Position numbers and translations under genes: made by a program. Below, piece after piece: positions 16,257 through 26,423 of a stretch of 31,569 bases of DNA. Position 1 is the stretch's first letter; every line of letters begins with the position of its first letter. The notes under the pieces were generated by a model. The model saw only the letters and a program-made list of their open reading frames with translations, searched no databases and was not told the DNA's origin. This DNA comes from Corallochytrium limacisporum (Eukaryota > Opisthokonta), in assembly GCA_002811645.1 (NCBI GenBank), contig PDIP01000115.1, forward strand, positions 1 to 31,569, given 5' to 3'.

Positions 16257-18196
16257 TACCCTAACTATGTAGTTATTACTAAACGCACTTAGCCAAATAT
16301 TTGTTTATTCCCCCTCCCTCTTGTTCCACATTCCAAACACAGAGAGATCAATCGGTTTAATCCCCCCGGCTCGGGGCCCAATGACGGGTTTTGGATCGTA
16401 TCCAGCATCAAAAGGAATGCTATGACAAAGAAGACTACGGGAACCCGGAGCACTGGCATTAAGCGAACTAAAACTGCGGAATGTACGCATCCCGCAAAGG
16501 GTAGAATGGACGGCTTCATACCAGGGAACCTTGCGAAGTACGATAGACAAACTAACGTGCTAAGATCAATCCAGTCCGGCAGATACTCGGACCCAAGGCC
16601 CTAAACATGACGGGGTTCAGACCCCCGTGCGTTACCCGTGGCTCCAACACCATATGGATGAGAGATGATGCTGAACATCGTCATGTACGCGGCGGCATAC
16701 AGTAGCAACTACCACAACACAGATGGGCCAAGTAGCATCGCACCCGCCCCTGTGTAGTATCAGTCGGAAAGTTTTCCTATCCTCCCCCCCTCCCCTCCGC
16801 CGCCCACAAAGTCTGGTGGTACCTGGAAACCGACTTTATTGATCTTCATATTCTGCCATCGCCTGCACTTTCCTTGTCGGCGACCACAAACCGTGGACCT
16901 TGAAGTTCCGTGCACCTAAAGTTCGATTTCCTATTGGTGTGTAGATCGAACGATGAACCAGACACAATACTTCGGAGTACTAGGACACTCAGAATCATAA
17001 CATCCTAAACTGTTCTCGTCCATTCTGCCTTCAATACGATCTCAGCCGCGCAAAAAAAACGTCCTACAGTCTTCTCTACGTCCATCAACATGCGCACCGC
17101 CCAGCACAACAGTCTCGTTGGAGGATGCCGTAAAGACTTCCCATGTCTAATCTCTCTAACTCATCTCTTCAAGTCGTACCAAAACCCCCGATCACTACCG
17201 TCCGACTTATGGCCATTCCGGCTGGCGTACATACATAAGTGACCGTTTGGACTGCGTTGCACTCTGACTACATCGCTGCCGCTTGGGAATACTGTGTCCT
17301 GAGAGCGTCCTCCACCGATCTTTGTCAAGTCTGTGTATTTCATATGGAAAAGTTGCTGTTCGGAAGAAATATTCTCTGGGATACCCATCGGAGTAACGGG
17401 AGGTGACTGTCCACGATTCTGTAGATAGTTGGTCCGGCGTAAGCACTGATGATCCTACCATGCTGTTTACTGGCTTTTTAGATCGACACCGACTAAGATC
17501 GCACGAGCAGGGGCTTTTGCAAGTTGTGCATGGTTTCGGTGGCAATGGATGCTGAAACAAATAGGCACAGTCTGCAACCTATGAAGAAGCAGACATCCAA
17601 GACGACTGTCAGCTGACGCTTGATACTCCTTTCCGCAAAATCCTGGATGTGGAATGGGTGAGGAACGAATTGGTCGTACTAACGACAATACCGATCGGAA
17701 GCCACTTTTGGTGTGTCCCGCCAGTCTACAAGCGGAACTCATTGGCTCTCGGGAGCGCAGTCAGGAGGTCTAGTCAATAGCGGCGATTCCAGTGTAGACA
17801 TACAGTCGTGAGACGTTCCAAATCACTGGAGGACCGGATGGACAATGGTTTTGATTCATGCATTCCGTTTGTTTCCCGCACCTTGGCGAATGCTTGCTGC
17901 CCATCATGGTCAAACATGAAATGTCACTCGCAACCTTGCACCCGTCATCAAATATTTTCATGCATTACATGGTTTCTCTGTGTACGTTAATGCCTAGTTG
18001 TCATCAGAACGCAAACAGACAAGAGAGATAAGACTTATGTGGAGTGTCACCTTGCACATTATGCTTGCCTTGTGTGCTCATCCAACCAATCCATCCCCTC
18101 TCTGCGCGTCCTAACCAATTGCCTCCGGACTTGGTCGGGGGCGTAGACCAATAGAAGACTTGCTCAGTTTTTTCTCCCCTTGCTAAGAGAAAAAAA

Positions 18197-18439
18197 ATGC
18201 CAAAACGAGGATGGCAATCTAGGGCGCCTTTTCATCTTCGCTTGCAGTTGGGTAATAATTATAGAAATTTCACAGCTGTTTCAAGAAAGTGCAGAAACTT
18301 TTCTGTTGCTCAAGGTGAGGCGCGCCGGCTTGTCGAATGCTTCGCTTCACAACCAACGAATCACCAGCAGCAGCTGGTGTCCAACCCTCGATTCCAGATC
18401 GCAGAGGCCATTGTTACAACCCACAGAGCACTCATATGA
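18197..18439 (+). CDS. Possible small gene or first exon, unknown product
   Basis: An 80-residue frame starts at an ATG with A at -3. The N-terminal half is rich in Arg, Asn and Phe, mildly like a mitochondrial targeting sequence. The second half has a coding-like codon pattern. A strong donor-like sequence (AAG|GTGAGG) lies inside at about 18314, and a different frame (+1) continues open from 18440 to 18641. It may therefore be a spliced gene, a frameshifted remnant or chance. I recognise no family. Confidence 0.2.
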   Translation: MPKRGWQSRAPFHLRLQLGNNYRNFTAVSRKCRNFSVAQGEARRLVECFASQPTNHQQQLVSNPRFQIAEAIVTTHRALI

Positions 18440-19894
18440 AGGCACCATAGTGATTCTACGGCTCCCCTTTGGGAAGTCAGACGTCCGCTTTCGATGGCAT
18501 GTGCATCCGTTTACGATTTCGAATGAACTGCTTGTGCCTGGCCAGTGGCGGAGGGGCTTCAGACCTTGGAGACGAAGCACCGGTCCACAATTAGGTAGCA
18601 AAAATCTGTCAACAACACAGAAGACCCAAACCCTGTCCTAGATGCTCCTAGTCCTTCGCTGTTACTGTCCTTTACATTCGGCCACGAGCCCTCCCCCCCC
18701 CTCACCCACCCTTCCTTTTCCCCTCTCTCCTCTCCTTTCCTGCTGGCGAAGAAACTCGAAGGTCTTCTCTTTTTGCTGCATTTCAACCTCGGGTTCTTGG
18801 ACAGTCAGCTCATTTAAGGTTTACCGTTTTCCGGGTTCCATAGCTAATATACCGTCAATATTTCATCATTTCTTAGGTGTTCGGCTCAACCCGGACCGCA
18901 CATGCTAGTGTGGCCACTCCGAAGCCATTGCCGCCCAGTCTTCCATCTGTGTGCTGCACCCGATCCTGACAAGGAAGGAATCGTGCCGTAACTATACCGG
19001 TGTATGTCTATCACCGACGGAAATCCTCGGTTCCCCAAACTGCCTTCTTTCTGGCTGGACATTTTAGTTTTTTCCCCGTTATTTTACGTCTTTTGGCCCC
19101 GTTCGGCTGCTAATCGTTCCTCACTCTCCCTGTTGCGTCACACCTGGCCCCAAATGGCTTTAAACCCCTCCGGCTCGTATTGATTTGCAGACGCTGTGGT
19201 CATTTGGTCCTCTTGCTCTGCGCGCCCCTCGGCACCTCGGATTCCATTCTTCTTTTGAAGGGGGATGCTGTGGCGACCGCACCAATTGAAATGACTTGAT
19301 GCGCCGTACCGCTGCAGGTCTTCAGAGGGCTCTTCTGACTGGAGAGTGACCCCGAATTCATCGAGGCTGTTCCTTATAACATGAGTGAGCATGGAGTAGC
19401 CTGCGAAAGAAGAGGAGAGCAAGAGTCGACCAACTCATATCTGTGCACACCAGACCCTACGCATTGCGTCTGGCAAAGCTTGTCGATCGCGTCCAAACGG
19501 ACGAGATGAGTAAAACACCCCTTCGAACGCATTCCACACACTTTCAGGACGCCTCCGGGGAGAGCTAGGCACGATCGACATCAATGACACCGCTATTGGT
19601 AGGCGTCAAAAGCAAACGACAATATAACAACATCTGCATGCCATTTTCATGTTTACAATGCTTTAGCGAAGTCTTTTGTGAATTAGCGCGGCGATCCAAG
19701 AATGAGTGTCGAATCCCTTTGTGGGTTCCCTGAGCTTAGTAGGACGGGCAAGATTGCTTGCATTCTCCTGGTACCACAAAGGCAACGAGAAACCTCATTG
19801 GGAATCATCAAGATGACACCGGGTTCTCGTGTGGTGGTGCTCGCGTATCTTGATTTCGCGTTTCCTTGTGTCCTCCCGCCGCCACGCCCAGACC

Positions 19895-19937
19895 AGCTCG
19901 CGGAAGAGATACTGTAAAATTCACCCTTCCGCGAGCT
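19895..19937. repeat. Perfect 12-base inverted repeat with 19-base loop
   Basis: AGCTCGCGGAAG (19895-19906) and its exact complement CTTCCGCGAGCT (19926-19937) flank an AT-rich loop. The pairing stops on both sides. It would form a GC-rich hairpin and lies in a gap without recognised genes. Confidence 0.85.
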
Positions 19938-20255
19938 CTAACCGGAGGACGCGGATAAGGTCCCCCGTTACCACACTGCACAAGACAAAAACAAGAATTG
20001 CCAGGCAGACTCTCTCCAGTCAAACAAATTGAACGCCTTCCTTGAGTACGGATCTTGCCCGTCGACCACCAAAGGATTGGGAATTGGTTGGGGTGTGAGA
20101 CAGCGGAAAATCGGAAGCCGGGGACAACGGCAAGATCGAAACCCCAGTCGAACCAGCCAACTTCCCCCCTCCCCTCCCTCGGGGGTTTCTCCCGTTCAGC
20201 GCAACAAAATAGCCAAGCTTTTTTTGCGTTTGGTTTGCAAAACAATCTAACTCTG

Positions 20256-20302
20256 CCCCCAACCCCCCGCCCCGCCGGGAGGGGGGGGCCCGGGCGGGCG
20301 GT
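20256..20302. repeat. C-rich to G-rich junction, imperfect palindrome
   Basis: C5, C6 and C4 blocks run into GGGA, G8, CCC, GGG, C and GGG blocks. It resembles the other C-run/G-run junctions at 12532, 15342 and 30475. Confidence 0.8.
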
Positions 20303-20546
20303 TCTTGTGTAGAACGCGTTTCGGTGTATTTTTGGGAGTCAGAGCCCCCCAATCCATTGCGCAGCAAAAAATAAAAACAGTCGTAGCGCGATATTGGTTT
20401 CGTATTCTGGTCCCAGAGTGGTTAGAAAAAAAAACACCTTACGGAGACAAAGATCGTTATTCTCTCGTGAACATGAAAAAATCAATCCAAAGACCACCAA
20501 CTCCAAGGGGTAAACCCCAGCCCCCTCTTGCTCCTCGTCCTCCTCT

Positions 20547-20576
20547 CCCTCCCTCCCTTCCTCCCCACCCCACCCC
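20547..20576 (-). repeat. Strong G-quadruplex motif on the minus strand
   Basis: On the + strand three CCC blocks and three CCCC blocks are separated by one to five bases. The minus strand therefore carries six G3-4 runs with very short loops, a strong quadruplex pattern. A C12 run follows at 20585-20596. Confidence 0.85.
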
Positions 20577-21264
20577 TTTTTTCGCCCCCCCCCCCCTAAC
20601 CACATCATCGTCCTCAGATGTGGATGAAGAGTTGTTCTCCCTGTGACGATTGTAGAAATTTCTAAGATTTCCTACGGCACGCCCTGAGGCGGAAAAAGGG
20701 GAAGTACACTCGGGAAGGGTGCCCCGCGGGAGAGGGGGGGGGGAGGGGAGGTGGATTTCTTTTATCTGCGCCTGACATCTCTAAGCTGCAAGTACCTCAC
20801 CTCGCTTTGTAAAGTAGATAGGAATCGGAGAAAACTGAAGGAGTAGTCGGTACCGAGAGGAGGGAGTGCACTGGGTGTACGTTGTGCTGTCTTGTGTCAC
20901 TCACGTCTTCCACTTTTTTTCTTTTAAAATTGTGCTTTATCGACAGACCCATTGGCCTTGAAGAGACTATAGCCAGTGATCACAAGCTCATGGTTTCGGG
21001 AGATGAATTCAGCGAGTCGTGTCACAGACTCACTCTTCCTTTCCCTTTTTTTTTCGCGTACTCGATCGCAAGGAAAAAGAAGAGAGAGAGAGAGCGGTGC
21101 GGGAAGAGTGGACATTTCGTTACATAGCTTTTCTATACAATTCATTTGGGAGTTTCAGAATTCCCGCAAGCGGGAGGGTTTGAAGAAAGGACAAAAATAT
21201 CAGTCGTGTGCGCCCCGCAGTTGTGATTGAGCCATTCCCTTTCGACTATTTTCTCTTCTTTTTA

Positions 21265-21290
21265 CCCCCCCCCCTCCTCCTCCTCCTCCT
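21265..21290. repeat. C10 run plus CCT trinucleotide repeat
   Basis: Ten C's pass directly into six CTC/CCT units. A purine/pyrimidine-asymmetric tract about 550 bases upstream of PSTK. Confidence 0.85.
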
Positions 21291-21835
21291 AACCTTCGTT
21301 TTCCTGACTCCCTCCTCCCTGCCAGTTTCCAGAACTAAGGGCTATTATAATAGACCCAAAATGTATCAAAGGCACTGCTAAATCACCCCGGGGTGCGCTG
21401 AATGGTTCGTGATCCACAGAAAACTTCAATTCTTTTTTGGGATTAGAGCCAAGTGCGGGGAGAGGGGGGGGAAGAGGGGAGGAGAGGAGAAAGGGTGAAC
21501 TCACCCACCAGGGACCGGGGAGTGTCTGGCTGTGTCTGTTGGGATTGCTTTTTTAGTTTTAGTTTGCCGGGAATGGAAACGTCCGGGGTTATTGGAGTCA
21601 TTGGGCCCGTCTGAGAAGCAGTCTGGGGACAGCATGCCCATGTGAAGGTGTTTTGGAGTTGACGAGAAAACGACTGATCGCTCATAGGGTGGGATAAATA
21701 GATGTCCCCCGACGTGAATACGTCAACTGGTAAGATCCTTTCACCGAGTCCGACACAGCACCGCAAGTTCAAATATGTAAGGAGAAGTCCATATGTTTGA
21801 TAGACAGCATGTGATAAAAAGCGTTACAGAGAGAA

Positions 21836-23125
21836 ATGAGTGCAGAGTCCGTAGGGTCAACGATGATCGGTACCGACACGAACGGTCTAGTCATCCTGAA
21901 CTGCGGGTTACCTGCCTCGGGAAAGACTTGGTTCGTCCAAAATGGGCTCGTTCCCGGGTTTGCTGAGCGGGCATGCCTCGACAAAGTGCGCATCAGAGTA
22001 AATGTTGTGGACTATGACAAATTGCTTTGGAAAATGATTGCGTACAATTTGAGTCGGCAGAACAGACCGGAATTTGCGACCACTGGGCAGCCGGTCCCGG
22101 AATCGGAGATGCTATCCGTAAGACAATACCGAGACGTCGTTTATAATGCGGTGAGTAATTTGGTGTCTAAAAAACAAGATCCCTATCGCATTCCAGTGTA
22201 CTCGGAGGACCGTGAAAATCCTCAGACTATGAACCGCAGGGGGTCGAACGTTCCCGCTGACCTGGTTCAGGAATTGCGTGGCCTCTGCCGGGAAGAGATC
22301 CAGCAACAAAGCAAGACCTTCGGTCCGGAAGGTGAGAGGGATTCGGACTCGTCGTCATCTGGCGACACATGTTCTGCATCTGGTGTATCATCTTTTGACT
22401 GGAATGTCTATATCATTGATGACAACATGTGCTATAGATCAATGCGCAGGGTGTGGTACAGCTTTGCGCGGATCAATGGGTTCCGCTACGGTCTTCTTCT
22501 CTACCCAATGGACCCTGTCGAATGCAAACGTCGGAATGCTCAGCGCAGCCTTGAACAGCAGCATGATGACGATTATGCCCATGTGTCGGAGGACATCAGA
22601 ACGAGTGTCAATGAGGTGACGGCGGTTACCAATGAGACCATCGATCGCATGGCCCGTCAGTTCCAAGATCCACTGACCTCGTCTGATGGATGCGACACTG
22701 GATGCATCGTGGTCCATCAGAGCGTTCTTCTTGACCAACAGCCTTCAGAGTGTATCAAAGTTGCACTGGCCATGATCGATGATCTAGAGGCTCGTCCTGT
22801 GCCTGAGAAGCCAATCACCATGGAGGAGCGCGATGCTCTTCGCAATCAGAGCCGAGCGATCACCGAGAGCAACAAGTATCAATACCTAGACCTGCAAATC
22901 CGCAGGATGGTCAACACCATGATGAAGCCAGTGGCTGACGATCCTTCAATCAACTCTGAGAAGACTGCTGCATTGGCTTTGAACCTTACGAATTTGAAGA
23001 AAGAAACCCTTGCCGATATCACGAAGACAGACACACAATCGCTTGTCGATCGCTTCCGTTTCTCGGCGCAGGAGTTCGTGGACCAAATGCTGGCATCTGG
23101 TCGAGGGTCTCCCACAAAGGATTGA
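21836..23125 (+). CDS. PSTK: L-seryl-tRNA(Sec) kinase
   Basis: A 429-residue P-loop kinase that phosphorylates Ser-tRNA(Sec), the step before SepSecS makes Sec-tRNA. The Walker A loop GLPASGKT lies at residues 24-31, and VDYDK follows at 58-62. The family signature DDNMCYRSMRRVWYSFAR begins at 195, with a hydrophobic strand and then CKRRNAQR (230-237), matching PSTK LxRNxxR. The C-terminal region repeats the PSTK pattern of a helix with LQIRRMVNTMMK, then LNLTNLKKETLADI. The related KTI12 family is less likely, because the DDN-Y-SMR and RNAQR motifs are PSTK-like. It is longer than human PSTK (348) owing to a Ser/Asp-rich insert at about 160-187 and loops elsewhere. The ATG has G at -3. Its presence implies that the organism makes selenoproteins. 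Confidence 0.85.
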   Translation: MSAESVGSTMIGTDTNGLVILNCGLPASGKTWFVQNGLVPGFAERACLDKVRIRVNVVDYDKLLWKMIAYNLSRQNRPEFATTGQPVPESEMLSVRQYRDVVYNAVSNLVSKKQDPYRIPVYSEDRENPQTMNRRGSNVPADLVQELRGLCREEIQQQSKTFGPEGERDSDSSSSGDTCSASGVSSFDWNVYIIDDNMCYRSMRRVWYSFARINGFRYGLLLYPMDPVECKRRNAQRSLEQQHDDDYAHVSEDIRTSVNEVTAVTNETIDRMARQFQDPLTSSDGCDTGCIVVHQSVLLDQQPSECIKVALAMIDDLEARPVPEKPITMEERDALRNQSRAITESNKYQYLDLQIRRMVNTMMKPVADDPSINSEKTAALALNLTNLKKETLADITKTDTQSLVDRFRFSAQEFVDQMLASGRGSPTKD

Positions 23126-24577
23126 CCCTGTGGGTCATACTATTGCATTGTCGCACTCATATCACATAGAGGTCAGAGTCGATACGTATGGGACGCGTGC
23201 AGGACTTCATGCTGAAGGGCCGTGATCATCTTGGGTTGGCCGTAATCCTTGCACACTCTCCACTTTCGCACTTTCCTAAACACAAAGATAAAACCAAGGC
23301 TTCAACAGACACGCTATACTCTCAATAAGAATACACTCAGCCACAACATGGTATCTCAAAAAAAGGACCATATTGCATGATCATTCCCTTTCCTCACGGT
23401 ACACAGGACTCTAGTTAACGGACGGGGAATTGAACAACTCCCCCTCTGGCTGTCACCCGCATACACACACTCTGTCTCTATCGTGGTCCCACAATCGGAT
23501 TGATTCACTATTGGTTTGCGCTCTTTAGCCATCACATGTGTGTGACTAGGCATGGGAAAGTAGTAAACCTCCGATTGGGGGTTGGGAGCCACTGGGGACA
23601 AAAACACAACTGTCGGAGTATTTTCTTGCAGGCCCCAATTTTCACAAAACCGTTTCGTGCACTGGTAAAATGTTTTCGACTCCACACCCGTCCCACAACC
23701 CCGGGCGTCTCCTTATCTTTTGGTCTTATTTCTCTGTTTTCTGTTTCTTGGGTTCCGGTTTTTGTTTCTTTGTGTTTCCCCCTTTCGAAAGTCCTACGTC
23801 GCAGGGGCCGAGAGAAACAAAAGAAGAAAACTTAGACAAGGAGGGCAGCGGGAGCGAAGCAGGAAGGGGAGGTCCAGGTCACTCAACACTGCCAGTTCCG
23901 CGGTTCCTGCGACACCAGACCCCAAACGCGTGCATAGGAGAGCAGGCCCCGTCAAACAATAGCATGTACCCGCGTCACGGATGCAGCATGATGTGAATAT
24001 ACAGCGGGCAATGTTGACCACAGCCGAGCAAAAGGAACCGAAAGTTCAAAACTTGGTGATGGTTGGGACAGAAAGGGACAGATTGAAGCAAAGGTCTTTT
24101 TATTCGCCGGGGTCGATCGTTCACGTCCGAGTGGGAATGACGAGCAAAGGGCAAGAGCTGCGCTAGATACAAGCAGGTTTGTTTGGATTCCATTTCAAGA
24201 TGATTTCGGGAGCTCAGACGTTCACGATTGTTGGGCAGAAGCGAAGTGCTGGAAAGGCCGGGGGCACGGGATGGAAAGAAGTATCTCTTGGGATATGGAA
24301 CGAGGAACAGGGTACCGTACCATAGTGAACACCCTCAGTCCGAAACACGACGAACAACACGAGGGTGGATGGCTGACTCATGTACCTCACGCTGCATGCA
24401 ACCAAAGGGTGTTGTGACCATCTCTTGTTGCGGATGGTCCGCGGAGCTGGTCTGCTGGTGTGGTGTGTTTCGTTGTGCACAGGGCCCAGGCCGTTCACAA
24501 CGGATTAAATACACCGAAGAATGACTGGCACAGAGACGTTGGTCAGTTGATCAAAGAATGTCTCCGCCAGACTCGAA
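23126..24577. other. PSTK 3' side, no supported gene
   Basis: No confident coding sequence. A 108-codon frame at 23670-23996 encodes a hydrophobic stretch because the DNA is T-rich, and is probably chance. An AATAAG (about 23324) could serve the PSTK 3' end. Confidence 0.4.
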
Positions 24578-24867
24578 ATGGCTCCGTTTACTACCACCAC
24601 AACATCACCAAAGAAGTTCAGTTATGACGATCATCTGGCGAAGGCTGCAAAATTGTCCAACCCCCTGACCCCCAAGAGCCACACCAGATTCTCTGACCTC
24701 GAGGGTCGATCGGCGCACCTTGATCGCCTGTCTCGTGTGGGCTTGTATGGTCGCACATTTACGTTGAGGGCCTCCACATGCCTAGCACACCACTGACATT
24801 CCACGTTAAGTGCAGCGCGGGGACTCTTGTGCATGGGCCGGCTTCTGTTCGGCGGGTCCGAAGGTAA
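24578..24867 (+). CDS. Coding-like stretch with one frame change, unknown product
   Basis: It opens with an ATG in good context (G at -3, G at +4) and a 72-codon frame beginning MAPFTTTTTSPKKFSYDDH. The codon pattern is strongly coding-like: AAG, CTG, GAC and GCG are common, with purine-any-pyrimidine periodicity. Near 24737-24768 the coding signal passes to another frame (+2, equivalent to one missing base), which reads YVEGLHMPSTPLTFHVKC and on to VRRVRR and a TAA at 24865. The change can be explained by a one-base deletion near the TTT at 24758, or by a very small intron. A strong donor-like AAG|GTAAGC sits at the end (24864), followed by an acceptor-like CTGCTAAACGCAG ending at 24972, so a further exon is possible. 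No family is recognised. Confidence 0.35.
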
Positions 24868-25527
24868 GCTGCGTTCTAGGTCAGTCTCTTGACCTCCTTC
24901 CGCTCTGGCGCTGCTTTCTTACTTTTCAGTTTTCACTTTTTATGTTCTAATATTTCTCACTGCTAAACGCAGTTCAAAGAACAATCATTGCGTATGACTT
25001 TTATCTTTTTAAGTTTCAGTTCTCTCTTTCTTTTTTTCTTTCCGGACTCTTGGCTATTCTTAGTTTCACTGACCTTTCTGTATTGGGGGCCGGTACTCCA
25101 GCTAGGTCGTCACGCCTGTTTTCGCTCTTTCCCGCTTTGGGGGGAATTTAGTGGGAGGTCGGGTCCCTCGTCATTCGTTCGCTGCGCGGGCTACGCAAAA
25201 GAGGGTCAGGGTGGGGGTAAGGCAAAGTTTTCCCCATTGAGGGTGGACGAGGGGGGCAGTGGGCCGAGGGGCTCACGATCGACGCGTGTTCGGCTTGACA
25301 CCCCAAACCGAACCTGCTCCCAACCAAACACAGACCCTTTTGGTGGTGGTTGGTGGAACGTGGCCCATGACTCGAATCGCAAAACCACATTAACTTGGCT
25401 ATCACAGCATTGTCTTGTCAGTTCGGCGAGCGTGACCATGTCTGGATTGAAGAGCGATTCGTTTCCAAGGGAAGTTTCTGCATATGTCTTTGCGTTTGCT
25501 TTAATTAAAACTTAATGGCTGTCACAT
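24868..25527. other. Gap between the two split coding stretches
   Basis: T-rich DNA with an acceptor-like pyrimidine tract (to 24972), then a G-rich segment. Overlapping frames on both strands (25148-25515) look like chance. No gene is supported. Confidence 0.4.
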
Positions 25528-26105
25528 TCATAGACTAAAGCTTAGGCTCTCGTAGATGCGGTCCCACTCTGATTCGGGGTCGGGCAGTTCTTCGGCAATG
25601 AGGTAGATGTCATCAACGGTCTGGAGTTAGCGCGCTACGCACCACCGTGAACAAGGACAGGCGATAAGCGTCGGTAAGCCCCTGTCGCTTAATCACTGGG
25701 CCGTCTGTATTGTCACGGCAGTCATCATCCGCTCCATCGGCAGCTGGCACTGATTCCTTGGCGCTCGTTTTCACGCAGGAAACCTTGCTACTCTTGGCGC
25801 TGCCACTGCTCTGGGAACTGAGTTTGGGCAGCGTCTTGGACTCCATTGCACACAGCAAATCGGTGGCAACTGCCGCGGCATCCGCGATCTTATCACCACA
25901 ACCTCTATCACCCTTGCCAGTGCTAGCTCCAAATGATCCCAGGTCTGCAACGCTGATGCGCACTTCGTCCAGAATGGAATCAATATACCAGAACCCCGCT
26001 TGACTATCCCTCCCCCCTGCCGCAACCGGCCTCCGCCAGGGCACTGGTATTCCTCAATCGCTCATACAGAATATATTGAAAATCGCTCTCGAATACAAAT
26101 ATGAA
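25528..26105 (-). pseudogene. Split coding region with two +1 frame changes, unknown product
   Basis: Reading the minus strand, three successive frames look strongly coding. Segment one (26105 to about 26012) reads FVFESDFQYILYERLRNTSA. Segment two (about 26012-25627) runs from YIDSILDEVRISVADLG through a Ser/Lys/Asp-rich middle to AYRLSLFTVVRSAL. Segment three (25623-25528) reads TVDDIYLIAEELPDPESEW and ends in LSFSL and TGA. Each change is +1. The first falls at a six-G run (26012-26017 on this strand) and the second between a TAA (25627) and a TGA (25613). One base less at each point would join them. No convincing ATG opens segment one. Alternatives are tiny introns (a CTAAC then CCAG stands at the second junction) or assembly errors. 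The 5' end faces the orphan gene at 26424. No family is recognised. Confidence 0.5.
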
Positions 26106-26423
26106 TCACCCACGGAAACATTAACAATTCTAGTACTTAAAAATTGCGCTGATTCAAGGCTGGTGGGTCCGGTATGGTTATGAAACCGAAGAGGGGGTTA
26201 TTTTAGGAACAGTGTTGCTGGTCGCGAAGGGGTCTCGTAAAGCTGCGTAGATATTCGCTCAGGTTTGGTGCTCTGTAATCGAGTCAAGATAGGTATAATG
26301 TACATTGTACCTGAGATAAGTCTAGTCGTAATAATTTGTGTTGTTGTATGGTTTGAGGAGATATGTCTAATGCATTAACACTAGGACATGGTAAGAGATA
26401 TGTGACCTCACCAGAACATCGCA
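26106..26423. promoter_or_regulatory. AT-rich region between two divergent coding stretches
   Basis: This region separates the 5' side of the split minus-strand coding region from the ATG of the orphan gene. It is AT-rich, contains TATAATG at about 26294, and is short enough to act as a shared promoter. One minus-strand frame is fairly open but carries TGA and TAA stops. Confidence 0.3.

Larger units (their letters stand above)
16257..21835. other. 5.6-kb gap between TIMM29 and PSTK
   Basis: No confident gene. A weak candidate frame lies at 18197-18439, and a perfect 12-base inverted repeat at 19895-19937. From about 20250 the sequence is dominated by C-runs, G-runs and GA/CT tracts (20256-20302, 20518-20596, 20730-20751, 21081-21094, 21265-21290). 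Minus-strand frames at 17161-17742 look faintly coding but shift frame and contain stops. No RNA gene was recognised. Confidence 0.45.

Noticed and set aside
16614-16640. GGTTCAGACCC, similar to a tRNA B box
   Set aside because: A key A is replaced, no A box lies at the right distance, and no cloverleaf could be drawn.
17161-17742. Minus-strand frames with protein-like sequence, including a 75-codon ATG frame ending at 17161
   Set aside because: Two or three frames are equally open, stops interrupt the best one, and no motif is recognised. Chance is the simplest explanation.
23670-23996. A 108-codon frame with a hydrophobic segment, resembling a small membrane protein
   Set aside because: The hydrophobic stretch arises from T-rich DNA and the rest is low in coding signal.
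26106-26400. A minus-strand frame with TGA and TAA that could be read as a selenoprotein or recoded gene
   Set aside because: Several TAA stops also interrupt it, all other genes use TAA as stop, and it occupies the promoter side of the orphan gene.
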